Shown: positions 43,620 through 53,861, numbered from the stretch's first letter. The stretch: 64,000 nucleotides of DNA from Prolixibacteraceae bacterium (GCA_003506435.1 DOAQ01000020.1:69755-133754), one strand, 5' to 3'. Notes: a model not told the origin generated them from the letters alone. Program-made: numbers and translations.

Positions 43620-44849
43620 TTATTTCTTCTTTCTTTTCTTTGGCGAAAGTCCGGCTTCTTCTTTTAAAAGCGAACGCCAGTCGTTATCGTGGTCTTTCGT
43701 AAAATCAAGGGTTTCCATGTATTCGCCTTTGCCAATCTCAAGCACTTTTACTTTCTTATCGAGATACATTTCTATTTCCTCCAAAATGGGTTTCTCTTCC
43801 TGGCTGCAAAACGAAACGGCATGTCCGCGTTCTTTGGCACGTCCGGTACGGCCAACCCGGTGCACGTAATTTTCCGACTGTTCGGGCAGATCGTAGTTGA
43901 TTACAAAATTCACCCCCGGAATGTCGATGCCGCGGGCGCTGACATCAGTAGCAATTAACATTCTAATTTCACCGCTTCGAAATTTATCCAGCACTTCGAA
44001 ACGTTCTTTTTGTTCTTTATCGCCGTGAATGGTTTCGCTATTCACCCCAACCCGTTCCATGGCTTTTTTTACCCGTTCGGCACGAACTTTTGTCCGTACA
44101 AAAACCAGTATTTTTTTATCCGGGTTCTCCTCAACAATCCGTTCAAGAAAAAATCGTTTGTCGTCCATCTCAATAAACGCCACCGAATGATCGACATTTT
44201 TTGCTACCGGGTCTTTGGGTGAAATCTGGATTCGGATAGGTTTCCGGGTCAACGAATAGGCCAGTTCTTTTATTTTTTCATCGATCGTCGCCGAGAAAAA
44301 CAAGGTTTGCCGGTTCTTCGGAAGAAATTTCAGCAGGTCGCGAATGTCCCGTATAAAACCGAGGTCGAGCATGTGGTCGGCCTCATCCAGAATCAAAATT
44401 TCGATGCGCCCAAAATTAATATATCCCTGGCTTACCAGATCGAACATGCGGCCGGGAGTTGCTACCAGAATATCAATCCCTTTTTCGAGTTTGGCAATTT
44501 GCGGTCCCTGTTCCACTCCGCCAAAAACACAAAAAGTTTTCACGCGGGTATGTTTTCCAATCTGTTCGAAAACCCCGGTAATCTGCAATGCCAGCTCTCG
44601 GGTAGGCACCATCACCAGGCATTTGATGCCATCGGGACGGCCCGGGATTTTTCGCTCGTCGAGCAAATGAAGCACCGGAATTGCAAAGGCTGCTGTTTTT
44701 CCGGTTCCGGTTTGCGCGATGGCCAGCACATCCTCGCCTCTCATAATGGGAGGAATCGATTTAAACTGAATATCGGTTGGCCGGTTGAACCCCAGCTTCG
44801 AAAGGCTTTTCTTTATGTCAGGAGAAATTGAATATTGTTCGAACTTCAT
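43620..44849 (-). CDS. DEAD-box ATP-dependent RNA helicase
   Basis: A 409-residue cytosolic helicase with Q-motif (GFNRPTDIQ), motif I AQTGTGKT, PTREL, motif II DEAD, motif III SAT, and HRVGRTGR. The tail is short and basic (SPKKRKKK). It is of the RhlE/DbpA-like group; such proteins act in ribosome assembly or mRNA turnover, often in the cold. Its exact subfamily cannot be fixed by eye. A TAGCTTTG -7 element lies on the minus strand at 44876-44883. Confidence 0.94.
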   Translation of the reverse strand: MKFEQYSISPDIKKSLSKLGFNRPTDIQFKSIPPIMRGEDVLAIAQTGTGKTAAFAIPVLHLLDERKIPGRPDGIKCLVMVPTRELALQITGVFEQIGKHTRVKTFCVFGGVEQGPQIAKLEKGIDILVATPGRMFDLVSQGYINFGRIEILILDEADHMLDLGFIRDIRDLLKFLPKNRQTLFFSATIDEKIKELAYSLTRKPIRIQISPKDPVAKNVDHSVAFIEMDDKRFFLERIVEENPDKKILVFVRTKVRAERVKKAMERVGVNSETIHGDKEQKERFEVLDKFRSGEIRMLIATDVSARGIDIPGVNFVINYDLPEQSENYVHRVGRTGRAKERGHAVSFCSQEEKPILEEIEMYLDKKVKVLEIGKGEYMETLDFTKDHDNDWRSLLKEEAGLSPKKRKKK

Positions 44850-44875
44850 TTTGCTTTACTTGAAATTTCAAAGTA

Positions 44876-44883
44876 CAAAGCTA
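44876..44883 (-). promoter_or_regulatory. Promoter -7 element (TAGCTTTG) for the DEAD-box gene
   Basis: A perfect TAnnTTTG match on the minus strand, 26 bases before the start codon. Confidence 0.45.
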
Positions 44884-44957
44884 GTCCTTTTTTTGGGACA
44901 GTCCCGGGGGTACCGATCAGCTTTTTCTTTGCCGACAGAACAACAGTACATGGTTTT

Positions 44958-47069
44958 CTAGTCTTTTCCCAACACAAAAATGGGCGTCATCTCGCGGTAT
45001 AGCGCATTTTGGAAGCTTCGTTTTCCTTTTTTTTCAATTTCTCCGTTTACCGTTCCCACAACAGCCAGCCCCAAATGGAGACGTCGTAATTTCTTCAGCG
45101 CTTTTTCATCAATTTTCAGATTGACCACCTTTTCGGTTTCGTGCGGCAGTACTTTGGTCGGCTCCATTGTGATGAAAGGGCTTTTCTTATTCAATTCCAG
45201 ATCAATCGGATCGGTAAAACCGGGCGCCCTGAAAATCCTTATTTTAACAGGAATAATCGTGTCTGACGAAGTTACAGGTATGGCTTTTTGAAGATTTTGC
45301 TCCATTTCGGTTGACAACCGCAGGGAAAAAGGTGACGCCGGGGTAATCCTGGCTACAAAACCGGCAGCCGGAATATGATGAGTATAATAAAAAGCCTGCA
45401 TCATGTTGTCGGCAGCAGTCGCCGTTTGTGTAATCACCGGCTGCTCTCTTCCTTTGGAACGGGCGCTGGTAAGCACTTCAAGAGATAAATCTCCTTCTTC
45501 GGCCATTGCCGGGGCGGTAACTGATATGTCCCAGAATTTACTTCCGGGCTGGCTGTGCAGGCAGCTTACCAAATATCCTTTGGGCAACCCTTTTATATCG
45601 AAATTCAAGCCGGGAATAAATTTTTCTTCAGAAGAAATATCTACCCGGAAAAGCGCAGTCCCTCCTTTGGGTATTGTGAGGTTGGCCGGTGAAACAAATG
45701 TTTGGAAAGCGGGAACATTGGGCCGACGTTCAATCAGGTAATAACAATCGGGGCCGCAATTACCCAGTACATCGGTCACCTCCAAAATGTAATCGCCTGC
45801 CTGTTTTACCTTGTATTGCAACATCGGGTCGGCATGGTGGGTTATCAACCCCTGTGTTGCATCTTCCACATCGTCCACTTCAATCAATTTGACCCCGGAC
45901 GGATCGCGAAGCGTCATTTTTGCATCGAGCATGGAACCCAGCCGCCGGGCTTTTATGTCGATGGCAATTTTTTCGTTCTTCAGGGCCACGATCCGGTATG
46001 TTTTTATCTGGTTGGGCGAAGTAATCGAATCGAATAAAATACAATTTGTCAGGTATTCTTCTTTTTCTGAAGGCGTTGTATTGAGACGGGCATCTCGCGG
46101 CAAACCATAGAAAACAACCGGATTGGAAACAAAACCGTTTTTCCCGGCAACGGTCAATTTGCCGTAACCTTCCTGCGAAGGTTTAAACCGTATTTTATTC
46201 TGTGCGAGGTTGATGCCTTTCAGGGTAACTTCCGTATTTTTCCTGATTTTGCCGACACATGGATATACATATTCAAGAAAGGGGATTTCGCCCAGTTCGA
46301 TCCGGTAATTAAAATCTTCGCGCCCGCGGTAAATGGCATCGTGAATGGAAAGAAAATAGGCGCCGGTTTCTTCGATCGTTGAAATGATCACCGGATCGAC
46401 AGCATTCCGAAAATCGTCGTTATAGGCAATTTCCCGTCCCGCGCTGTTTGTCAGCCTGATCACGGGCTGAAACCAACCCGGCACGGCATCGGCAATGTAA
46501 GGTACTAATGTCCTTGCCTTCACCGAAGCAACCAGGGTCATTCCTTTTTCGGCCTGAAATGTGAAGTAGTCGATTTCTCCCGGAAAAATTTGTCCGCATA
46601 ACGTTGCCGGAAGCTGTTCTACCTGCGTCGGTTTTGCGGCCGATGAACCACTTTGCCCGATTATATTGGGATATTGCCCTACTTCAAAGTTCAGTTTATT
46701 GGAAACCCCTTTCGGCGATTGCAGCCGCAAATCGCGTAAGCCCGGTGTGGCATTCCGGTCGATCGTTACCCGAACGCTAATCCGGTCGGCCAGTTGAGGA
46801 CTGCTTTGGTCGTCGGGTTTCCCTTTGTTTTTTTTCGATTTTAACGGATTCTTCTTTTGTTTTAGCGGAATAATTTCAGCTTTTACCCCTTCGCCGCTGA
46901 TTAATACTTCGGTGGCTCCGTTCAGGTTTAAACCGCCGACCTCAATGTCCGTAACAGTTCCTGTTTGGCCGCCTGCCGGAAAAATAAAGCCTACCGACAT
47001 TTTTTGCGCCGATGCGTTTGCGAGCCAAAACATCAGTCCTATAATTGTAAAAATATACTTGTGCTGCAT
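44958..47069 (-). CDS. Secreted PPC-domain-like protein of a planctomycete-type operon
   Basis: A 703-residue protein with a signal peptide (WLANASAQ). It contains repeats of the bacterial pre-peptidase C-terminal type (GEIDYFTFQAEKGMTLVASV, QAGDYILEVTDVLGNCGPDCYY) mixed with IPT-like immunoglobulin segments (VGFIFPAGGQTGTVTDIEVGG near the start). Such proteins are abundant in Planctomycetota beside DUF1501 and DUF1549/DUF1553 genes. No catalytic motif is visible; it is probably a periplasmic or surface structural or binding protein. It is the last gene of a four-gene minus-strand operon, 10 bases after the DUF1501 gene. Confidence 0.75.
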   Translation of the reverse strand: MQHKYIFTIIGLMFWLANASAQKMSVGFIFPAGGQTGTVTDIEVGGLNLNGATEVLISGEGVKAEIIPLKQKKNPLKSKKNKGKPDDQSSPQLADRISVRVTIDRNATPGLRDLRLQSPKGVSNKLNFEVGQYPNIIGQSGSSAAKPTQVEQLPATLCGQIFPGEIDYFTFQAEKGMTLVASVKARTLVPYIADAVPGWFQPVIRLTNSAGREIAYNDDFRNAVDPVIISTIEETGAYFLSIHDAIYRGREDFNYRIELGEIPFLEYVYPCVGKIRKNTEVTLKGINLAQNKIRFKPSQEGYGKLTVAGKNGFVSNPVVFYGLPRDARLNTTPSEKEEYLTNCILFDSITSPNQIKTYRIVALKNEKIAIDIKARRLGSMLDAKMTLRDPSGVKLIEVDDVEDATQGLITHHADPMLQYKVKQAGDYILEVTDVLGNCGPDCYYLIERRPNVPAFQTFVSPANLTIPKGGTALFRVDISSEEKFIPGLNFDIKGLPKGYLVSCLHSQPGSKFWDISVTAPAMAEEGDLSLEVLTSARSKGREQPVITQTATAADNMMQAFYYTHHIPAAGFVARITPASPFSLRLSTEMEQNLQKAIPVTSSDTIIPVKIRIFRAPGFTDPIDLELNKKSPFITMEPTKVLPHETEKVVNLKIDEKALKKLRRLHLGLAVVGTVNGEIEKKGKRSFQNALYREMTPIFVLGKD

Positions 47070-47079
47070 GGAGTTCAGG

Positions 47080-48348
47080 CTATTTTAGATTTATCAACTC
47101 ATAAAGCAATCCGTTGCTTTGTTCTTCTTTACCCAACGATGGCAGGATGGGAAGATTGCCTTCCAGTATGTGGGGCAAAGTGCCTTTGGGGTCGATGCCC
47201 ATCAGCAAATAAACTGTTCCAATCAGATCGCAGGGATAAACTTTGCGTTCGGTGATATTCTCGCCGGTTTTATCGGTTTTGCCCAGTACTTTTCCGGGAA
47301 TAAAACCACCCCCGGCTACCAGGTACGAGAAAGCTTGTCCGAAATGTGCGCGGCCACCATTCCACGGGGCTTCCCAAAGAACTTTCGGGGTACGCCCGAA
47401 TTCACCTCCGCAAAGCACGATGGTACTGTCGAGCAAGCCCTTTTCATCGAGATCGGCAAGCAGCGCCGACAGAGCCTGATCTAATTCAGGAAGCATTTCG
47501 TTCATGCGCTGAAAATGTTTTTTATGGGTATCCCAGCCTGTTGTGCGAACATTGATGAACGGAACGCCCGCTTCAACCAGTTTGCGGGCAGCCAGGCACG
47601 ACTGTCCCAGCCGATTCATCCCGTAACGTTCACGAACTTCTTTGCTTTCGTCCGTTAAATCGAAAACCTTTCGCGATGCCCCCGAAATAAACTCCGTATT
47701 GATGCGGCGAAAAGAATCGATTGCAGACGAATAGGTGAATGATTTACAGAAAGGGTTCGTCTTCTCAAAACCGTCGAGCAATTGCATGCGTTTTTCCAAT
47801 GTGCCGGGTTTTATTTCGCGGTTGATGATCCCTTCAACTTCAAAAACCATTTTCTCAGGTTCGCCGCCTGTATCGAATGATTTGTATTTGTTGCCCAGAA
47901 AACCGCCTTCGTTGAAGCGGCTGTTGGCGCTGGTAACCGAGACATACGCAGGTAAAATGCCTTTGTAGGTCGGGCTTTTCATAAATGCGATCACCGAACC
48001 GTATGATGGATACACGATGGAGCTGCGGCTCAAATCTCCGGTAATCATCGCATAATGACCTGTCTCGTGTCCGTTATTGCTGTGTGTCATACTCCGGATC
48101 AGGCTGTATTTATCGGCCATTTGCGCAAGCAACGGCAGCTTTGAACCAATAATAATGTCTGGAACATTCGTTTGGACGGCTTCTTTCAGGGTACCATATA
48201 TTTCGCGTGTGGCCTCCGGTTTGGGATCGAAGGTATCGGTTTGTGACGGGCCTCCATCCAGATAAACCAAAATGACACTTTTGGCTTGCTGTGCCATTGA
48301 CCCCAATGACAAACTTACCAAAAGAAAAAAAGGCAGGATGCGTTTCAT
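47080..48348 (-). CDS. DUF1501 family secreted protein
   Basis: A 422-residue protein with a signal peptide (LGSMAQQ). It matches DUF1501 in the alkaline-phosphatase/sulfatase superfamily: KSVILVYLDGGPSQTDTFDPKP, the MTHSNNGHETGHYAMITG block, RTTGWDTHKKHF and LCGGEFGRTP. The conserved Asp, His and Glu positions resemble metal ligands of that fold, but enzymatic activity for the family is not established. It is flanked by DUF1549/DUF1553 and PPC-type genes, the standard Planctomycetota combination. Spacing of 22 and 10 bases to its neighbours indicates one operon. Confidence 0.9.
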   Translation of the reverse strand: MKRILPFFLLVSLSLGSMAQQAKSVILVYLDGGPSQTDTFDPKPEATREIYGTLKEAVQTNVPDIIIGSKLPLLAQMADKYSLIRSMTHSNNGHETGHYAMITGDLSRSSIVYPSYGSVIAFMKSPTYKGILPAYVSVTSANSRFNEGGFLGNKYKSFDTGGEPEKMVFEVEGIINREIKPGTLEKRMQLLDGFEKTNPFCKSFTYSSAIDSFRRINTEFISGASRKVFDLTDESKEVRERYGMNRLGQSCLAARKLVEAGVPFINVRTTGWDTHKKHFQRMNEMLPELDQALSALLADLDEKGLLDSTIVLCGGEFGRTPKVLWEAPWNGGRAHFGQAFSYLVAGGGFIPGKVLGKTDKTGENITERKVYPCDLIGTVYLLMGIDPKGTLPHILEGNLPILPSLGKEEQSNGLLYELINLK

Positions 48349-48370
48349 GTGCGTTGAAATTTGAAGGTCA

Positions 48371-49822
48371 TTAATGGTTAAAAAGAAATTCGGCGCTGTT
48401 TATATGCGTCCACAAAATATCGGAAGCCAGATCGCGCAATGACAACCCGTTTTTTTCAGTATGAGCTTTAAACAGGTTAATTTCTTCTGCGGAAGGATAG
48501 CGTGAAAGTGTCATCAGCGTAATGGCCCGGCAAACGTTTTCTGTATTGGTTTGTCCGGAACAAATTTCATTGAGTATATTGCTCTTTTGAATTCGTCTTT
48601 CCAGTTCCGAAGAATTCATCAGGTACAACATCTGTCTGGGCATTAGTTTGTTTGAACGCTGACTTTCAAGCGAGACATCGCGGGAAGCACGTCCAAATAG
48701 TTCGAGAGCCGGACTCGATACGGTTGCATCGCCCAGGTCAACAGAACGTGTACCTTCCGGGTAAAAAGTAAAAGGTTCCGGCACACGGCTCCAATACGAA
48801 TCGGAAGTACCTGTTAAATCGGCCAGTACATCGACAATAACTTCAGCCGGTAAACGCTGCGGAACATAGACTCCCTGTGGCGATGCTGCACTTTGGTATG
48901 CGCCGGAATTAAGAATCAAACGCATCAGCGCTTTCATGTCGTAACCCGATTCAATGAACCTGTCCGTCAGGTAATTCATCAATTCCGGGTTGGAGGGAGG
49001 ATTGTGCTTGCCCCAGTCGTCAGGTTCGCTGACAATGCCTTGCCCGGTCAGCCAGAACCATAACCGATTGGCCATAACTCCGGCAAAGCGTTTGTTTTGT
49101 TTGCCGGTCAGCCAGGCCACATAAGCGCTTCGCCAATCCTCCCCGGGGTTTAATACAATTTCTTGCTGGTTAAACATTTCTATTTTCGGAGCGATAGGCA
49201 TCACCTCCAAATCAACATACACGATCTCTTCTTTCCACTCTTTTGTGTTTTTATACCGAATTTGGGAAAAACAAAAATGCCCGTTATCGTTACATATCCG
49301 ATCACCCAGAAACAATAAACTGATGTTCTCATAGATATTTTCCGGAGAACGTTTCAGAAAAGCACGGTAAAAATTTACCGCCGGAGAACGAAAATTACTT
49401 CCTTTTGAAAGCAGCAACTCACTTACAAATTTATTATATGGGGTATTGTCCTTTATTTTTTCGTACAACCAGCGATTGTATGCCTGGACAGCATTGGGCC
49501 AAAGGTTACTTGGGAATTCAGATTTTATACGGAGAATATCTCCCCAGCGCATCACCAGATACTGGGTACACTCGTCCGAATCAAGCAGCTCGTCGATCAG
49601 ATCAGCCCGTTTCGTGGTATTGTCGGAGCTTAAAAATAACCTCGACTTTTCGGCTTGCGGCAGGCGTCCGGTCAGTGTCAGGCAGGTCCGCCGCAAAAAA
49701 ACTTCATCAGAGCAAAGTTGATTATTTTGCTGCTTGTCCCGAAAAATGAACCGATCAATCTCATTTGCCTTGGCCGGTAAAAGCAAGATGCAGAATAAGA
49801 TCATTTGAAGAGATTTTTTCAC
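48371..49822 (-). CDS. DUF1549/DUF1553 (PSCyt2/PSD1) family protein
   Basis: A 483-residue secreted protein (signal peptide LLLPAKA). The N-terminal DUF1549 part is marked by DEVFLRRTCLTLTGRLP and YLVMRWGDILRI, and the C-terminal DUF1553 part by FAGVMANRLWFWLTGQGIVSEPDDWG and LPAEVIVDVLADLTG. Planctomycetal homologues often carry an extra heme-binding PSCyt1 domain with CxxCH; none is present here, and the protein is about half the usual length. The biochemical role of the family is unknown. It lies 26 bases after the Rid-like gene and 22 before DUF1501. Confidence 0.88.
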   Translation of the reverse strand: MKKSLQMILFCILLLPAKANEIDRFIFRDKQQNNQLCSDEVFLRRTCLTLTGRLPQAEKSRLFLSSDNTTKRADLIDELLDSDECTQYLVMRWGDILRIKSEFPSNLWPNAVQAYNRWLYEKIKDNTPYNKFVSELLLSKGSNFRSPAVNFYRAFLKRSPENIYENISLLFLGDRICNDNGHFCFSQIRYKNTKEWKEEIVYVDLEVMPIAPKIEMFNQQEIVLNPGEDWRSAYVAWLTGKQNKRFAGVMANRLWFWLTGQGIVSEPDDWGKHNPPSNPELMNYLTDRFIESGYDMKALMRLILNSGAYQSAASPQGVYVPQRLPAEVIVDVLADLTGTSDSYWSRVPEPFTFYPEGTRSVDLGDATVSSPALELFGRASRDVSLESQRSNKLMPRQMLYLMNSSELERRIQKSNILNEICSGQTNTENVCRAITLMTLSRYPSAEEINLFKAHTEKNGLSLRDLASDILWTHINSAEFLFNH

Positions 49823-49848
49823 TGGGTTTAATTTTTTGTCATTACAAA

Positions 49849-50979
49849 TTACAATTTGTTTTGTGCATCCATCGCTGTTCCTTCAATTTCAACGAGAAGT
49901 TCTTCCCTGCAAATATCAGCCTGAAGGTAGATAGCCGGTAACCCTGGCCAGGTTTTTTCTATTTCTGATTTCACACTGTCAAGATATTCCATCTTTTTAA
50001 CGTAAATACGTAAGCCGGTCATTTCCAGTCTTGCGCCGTTGTTTAATCCGTACCTTTTCAGGTTTTCAGCAGACAGCAGATAGTTGATGTTTTCGATTGT
50101 TTGACGGGTCTGTAACCCTGCATTCAATACCTTCATACTCTCTTCTCCACGTATGGCAGCCGTACCTGAAACGAAGCAATTTGATCCGAAGCCATTTTTG
50201 ATTAGTCTGGCCCGTTCGAATTTGGGCGTTCGTTTATCTCCCCCGACAAGCAACGACTGCGAATAGGAATGAGCAGCTATTTGTAACGGATTGTCAACGG
50301 GTATACTCCGAAGGCCGGATATGGCAATCAGGCTCACGCTGATACCGCTGACATCGGCGCCTATTCCCGTTGCGGCCGGATAGCCGCAGTTTTTCCAATC
50401 GGTTTTTTCGTAAAAGCGGGCGCGGGCATCATTAAAGGCCTGGTAATTCTGAATGCCATTCTGTACCTGTGTAATGTTCCCGATATAATTCCATTGACGT
50501 ACAATTTCGTGGATGTGCATTGATTCGGAAGACAAAACAGCTCCGATCTTTTCAAAAATTTCATCGCCTTGCCGGGTATAACTGAGAGAAAATGAACTCG
50601 CCATCGCCCCTTCAATTACCAGTGTTTTTGTGCTTTTCAATTCAAAAATAGCGTACCGCAACCCTTCCTGTTGTTTGAAAATCAACGATTCAGAAGGCAC
50701 ACCATCCGGAAGACAATGTACTTCAACGGCCATCATTTTTGAATCGGGCAACGATTGTGAAACGTAACTGACCAGAGGAATCTGTGTTTTAAAATGCCCG
50801 GGAACTATCGTTGTCAGAACCGCTAATTCCTTTTCGTAATTTTCATCCGATGACGATCCGAAAAATACAAGACTGGTCACCCTGTCTTTTCCGGTAATCT
50901 GATTTAATAACGCCTCGATGTTATTATTGAAACTTTTGAAATTAGCATAGAGATAGGAACAGGGGAAATAGGTCGTCAT
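49849..50979 (-). CDS. Rid/chorismatase-like protein
   Basis: A 376-residue cytosolic protein. The C-terminal half (FERARLIKNGFGSNCFVSGTAAIRGE, TRQTIENINYLL, LRIYVKK) and the N-terminal half look like two YjgF/Rid-type domains, as in FkbO/Hyg5 chorismatases. Whether it hydrolyses chorismate, deaminates an imine or does something else cannot be told. It is the first gene of the operon with DUF1549/1553, DUF1501 and PPC proteins, the only one without a signal peptide. It starts 125 bases after the GH2 gene stop and may also be read from the GH2 promoter. Confidence 0.75.
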   Translation of the reverse strand: MTTYFPCSYLYANFKSFNNNIEALLNQITGKDRVTSLVFFGSSSDENYEKELAVLTTIVPGHFKTQIPLVSYVSQSLPDSKMMAVEVHCLPDGVPSESLIFKQQEGLRYAIFELKSTKTLVIEGAMASSFSLSYTRQGDEIFEKIGAVLSSESMHIHEIVRQWNYIGNITQVQNGIQNYQAFNDARARFYEKTDWKNCGYPAATGIGADVSGISVSLIAISGLRSIPVDNPLQIAAHSYSQSLLVGGDKRTPKFERARLIKNGFGSNCFVSGTAAIRGEESMKVLNAGLQTRQTIENINYLLSAENLKRYGLNNGARLEMTGLRIYVKKMEYLDSVKSEIEKTWPGLPAIYLQADICREELLVEIEGTAMDAQNKL

Positions 50980-51104
50980 AAGTGTCAGGTCTTGATTTTT
51001 TACACTTCGTTTTGACCTGAAACCAATAAAAAGGTTTAATCAGAAGTGCAAAAAATAAGCAGAAATTGGTCAAAATGGACTATGATTTTGTAAATAATGT
51101 TCTT

Positions 51105-53861
51105 TTACCGAAAATCAAAAGTCAGTTTCATATTCAGCTTTCCCCCGTGTATTCTTGATGGAGCAAACTCGTAGCGGTTCGATTGCGGCCCATAAGATTC
51201 AGGAACCTTAAATTTTGTGCCGATTGCATTAATGCCGTGCAAAAAGGAAATATCGCCTTTCGGAAAATCTAGTTTGGTATTTGCCGGCGACTGGGGTTCA
51301 TCGGGTGTAAACATGCGCAGGAAAATATCTTTGCTGTGTACATACACTTTGAAATCAGGACAATCTTTCCCCAAAAATTTTGCCCAATAGGTTTCTGAAT
51401 GGTAGCCTTTAAATTCGGGGTATTCATAGCCCGATTCGCCTGTTATAGTGCGGTTATAGTCTTTTCCCCAGAGTCCAAATTCAACGCCTTTCATCCGGTT
51501 TTTCCAAACCCGGTACGGCCCATTGCCCAGCCATTTCATTCCGGCGATATTTTTTTCAGGAAAATTGAAACTTATCCCGGCAAATAAGCAATTGTTTTCG
51601 GGCTGATAGGCAACATCCAAATCCAGTAACCCATTGCCTGAGATGGTCCATTTTACTGAATCGCCTTTTGCCAGCAGCGCTTTAATTACCAGATTATTTC
51701 CTTCAAAGGCAGTCGAAACGTTCTGTACTTCTTTCCCTTCACTCACAAAAACAGGCCCGCCCGATAAAGGAATAATTCCCTTTTTATTCTTCACGTCCAA
51801 TAAAGTTCCGTCCTTTTTGCTGAATGAATAATTCATTTCACCCGCCTGTACCTGCCATGTATTCTCTTTTTCCTGAAGAACGGGTTGAACAGAAGATTTT
51901 TCAACAAGCAATTCTTTCGCTTTTGCTCCCGGATATTTTACCGGCCAACACCAGGTATTCAGGATCCTTCCATATGGGTCTACGGCTTTTATCCGAAGCA
52001 CGTCGGCATTTGCCCAATTCGCCGGACGATTGATTTCAATTTTTCCTTTTTGTCCCGGCTCCAGTTTAATCTTAAAGTTATTTTTTGCCAGTAGTTTTTC
52101 GTGCGCCTCCTCATCCGGATTCGAAACTTTTACCCATTCCGAAGTAAATAAACATTGATCGAGATTGGTATAATGATAGCGGTTTTCAATCCGGAAAGTT
52201 CCGTCGAATTCGGGAGTGATATAACGTTTCTCGAAGTATACCGGGCTCCATATTTCCTTGATGGTATAAAAACTTCCTTCTTTTTCGTGGTATGGGCCAA
52301 GAACTCCGTCGGGAGCATGGTTCCCATCGGTATCAAGCTGACCGTTGCGGTCGGTGCGTTCAATGGCTTCGTCGGCAAAAACCCACAGAAAACCACCGGC
52401 ACAGAGCGGGTCGTCCCACATTCGAATCCAGTAATCGTCGAGACCTGCACCTGATCCTCCATCATAAAGACCATGCAAAAATTCGGTCGGGAAAAATATT
52501 TTTCGTTTGCTGAACCCATCATGTGCAAGGTAATTGTAGCTGATGTAATGCAAGGTATTGGTCAAATCGTAATCCTGCCAGGGGTGTAGTACTTTTCGCT
52601 GCTGAATGTCGAGTTTGGCAAAGTCGTCGTTCAGATTATTATTCTCACCTCCCTCGTTGCCGTTATCCCATAAAATAACACTCGGGTGGTTCACATCGTG
52701 GGCGATCATTTCTTCGAGTAGTTTGCGTCCCACTACATCGTCGTACGAAGGCCATTGCCAGGCGCAAAGTTCGTCGAGCACAAACAAGCCGAGCGAATCA
52801 CATACTTCCAGGAAGTGCGAATCAGGTGGATAATGGGACATACGAACGGCATTCATATTCATGTCTTTCATCAGGTTAACTACTTCGATGCTAAATTTTT
52901 TTGAAGAAGTGCGCCCGTATTTTGGATGAAACGTGTGACGGCAAACCCCTTTCATTTTGATGCGTTCTCCATTTACATAAATGCCATCGCTTTCGCGTAC
53001 CTCAATAGTACGAAACCCAAATTTTTCGGTATGTTGATGGATGACCGTGTTGTGTTCATCAAGCAAAGTAAAAACCGCTTTGTACAGATTGGGTGTTTCC
53101 GGGTTCCATGTTTTCGGACTATTCATTCTTCCTGAAATACGGCATTTTTTGGATGCAATTTTGCCTGTAATTTCAGTTTCAGTTTTTCCTGAAAGAGTTT
53201 GAATTTCAACTTTTAGCAAAGAAGCGTTTTTTACAGGCGACAAATAAATATCCGCCGTAAAATCGCCGTTTGCCCGGGCATCAATGGCTACCCGCTGGAT
53301 GTGTTCCAGAGGGTTGGCTTCCAGGAATACAGGACGAAAAATGCCGCCGAAAATCCAGAAGTCAGCCGTACGCTCCGCTTCATTAACTGAAGCATTTTCT
53401 GAATGTTTCTTCACAAAAACTTCCAGTTTGTTCTGTGCCCCGTATTTCAATAATTTACTGATGTCGTATTTGAACTGGTAAAAAGACCCCTGATGTACAG
53501 GTCCGGCTGGTTTTCCGTTAATTTTCACCTCCGCATCGGTCATCACTCCATCGAAAACAATATTTACCTGTTTGGTTTTCCATTCGGCAGGAACGATGAA
53601 ATTAGTCCGGTATAAGCCGGTTTCGTTCATCCGGTTTTCTAGTTTGTCGTGCCCGTAATTGTAACTGCCAAAACCTTGTTGTTCCCAACACGAAGGAACC
53701 GCAATTGTTGCCCAGTGCCCACTGTTCATTCTGGCCGAGCAGAAAAACTCCCAATTGACGGTGTGATCGAAGCCTGTTCCGCATAAATACTGAATTTTTG
53801 TTTGCTGGGATAATGCCAAATTAGTAAAAAGTACCAATACGATTAGCTGGAGAAATTTCAT
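51105..53861 (-). CDS. GH2 family beta-galactosidase-like enzyme, secreted
   Basis: A 918-residue GH2 enzyme with a signal peptide (TNLALSQ). Domains in order are a sugar-binding sandwich (WATIAVPSCWEQQGFGSYNYG), an Ig-like domain, a TIM barrel (GVCRHTFHPKYGRT, MNMNAVRMSHYPPDSHFLEVCD, acid/base Glu in DNGNEGG, nucleophile Glu in FFPTEFLHG) and a C-terminal beta-domain (WLGNGPYRVWKNRMKG). This is the LacZ-like rather than the mannosidase branch. It could act on beta-galactosides or related hexosides. It is divergent from the winged-helix regulator at 54044, with a palindrome between them. Confidence 0.88.
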   Translation of the reverse strand: MKFLQLIVLVLFTNLALSQQTKIQYLCGTGFDHTVNWEFFCSARMNSGHWATIAVPSCWEQQGFGSYNYGHDKLENRMNETGLYRTNFIVPAEWKTKQVNIVFDGVMTDAEVKINGKPAGPVHQGSFYQFKYDISKLLKYGAQNKLEVFVKKHSENASVNEAERTADFWIFGGIFRPVFLEANPLEHIQRVAIDARANGDFTADIYLSPVKNASLLKVEIQTLSGKTETEITGKIASKKCRISGRMNSPKTWNPETPNLYKAVFTLLDEHNTVIHQHTEKFGFRTIEVRESDGIYVNGERIKMKGVCRHTFHPKYGRTSSKKFSIEVVNLMKDMNMNAVRMSHYPPDSHFLEVCDSLGLFVLDELCAWQWPSYDDVVGRKLLEEMIAHDVNHPSVILWDNGNEGGENNNLNDDFAKLDIQQRKVLHPWQDYDLTNTLHYISYNYLAHDGFSKRKIFFPTEFLHGLYDGGSGAGLDDYWIRMWDDPLCAGGFLWVFADEAIERTDRNGQLDTDGNHAPDGVLGPYHEKEGSFYTIKEIWSPVYFEKRYITPEFDGTFRIENRYHYTNLDQCLFTSEWVKVSNPDEEAHEKLLAKNNFKIKLEPGQKGKIEINRPANWANADVLRIKAVDPYGRILNTWCWPVKYPGAKAKELLVEKSSVQPVLQEKENTWQVQAGEMNYSFSKKDGTLLDVKNKKGIIPLSGGPVFVSEGKEVQNVSTAFEGNNLVIKALLAKGDSVKWTISGNGLLDLDVAYQPENNCLFAGISFNFPEKNIAGMKWLGNGPYRVWKNRMKGVEFGLWGKDYNRTITGESGYEYPEFKGYHSETYWAKFLGKDCPDFKVYVHSKDIFLRMFTPDEPQSPANTKLDFPKGDISFLHGINAIGTKFKVPESYGPQSNRYEFAPSRIHGGKLNMKLTFDFR

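Noticed and set aside
44307..44831. Plus-strand open frame of 174 codons opposite the DEAD-box helicase
   Set aside because: The helicase motifs on the other strand are complete; this frame has no homology or start context.
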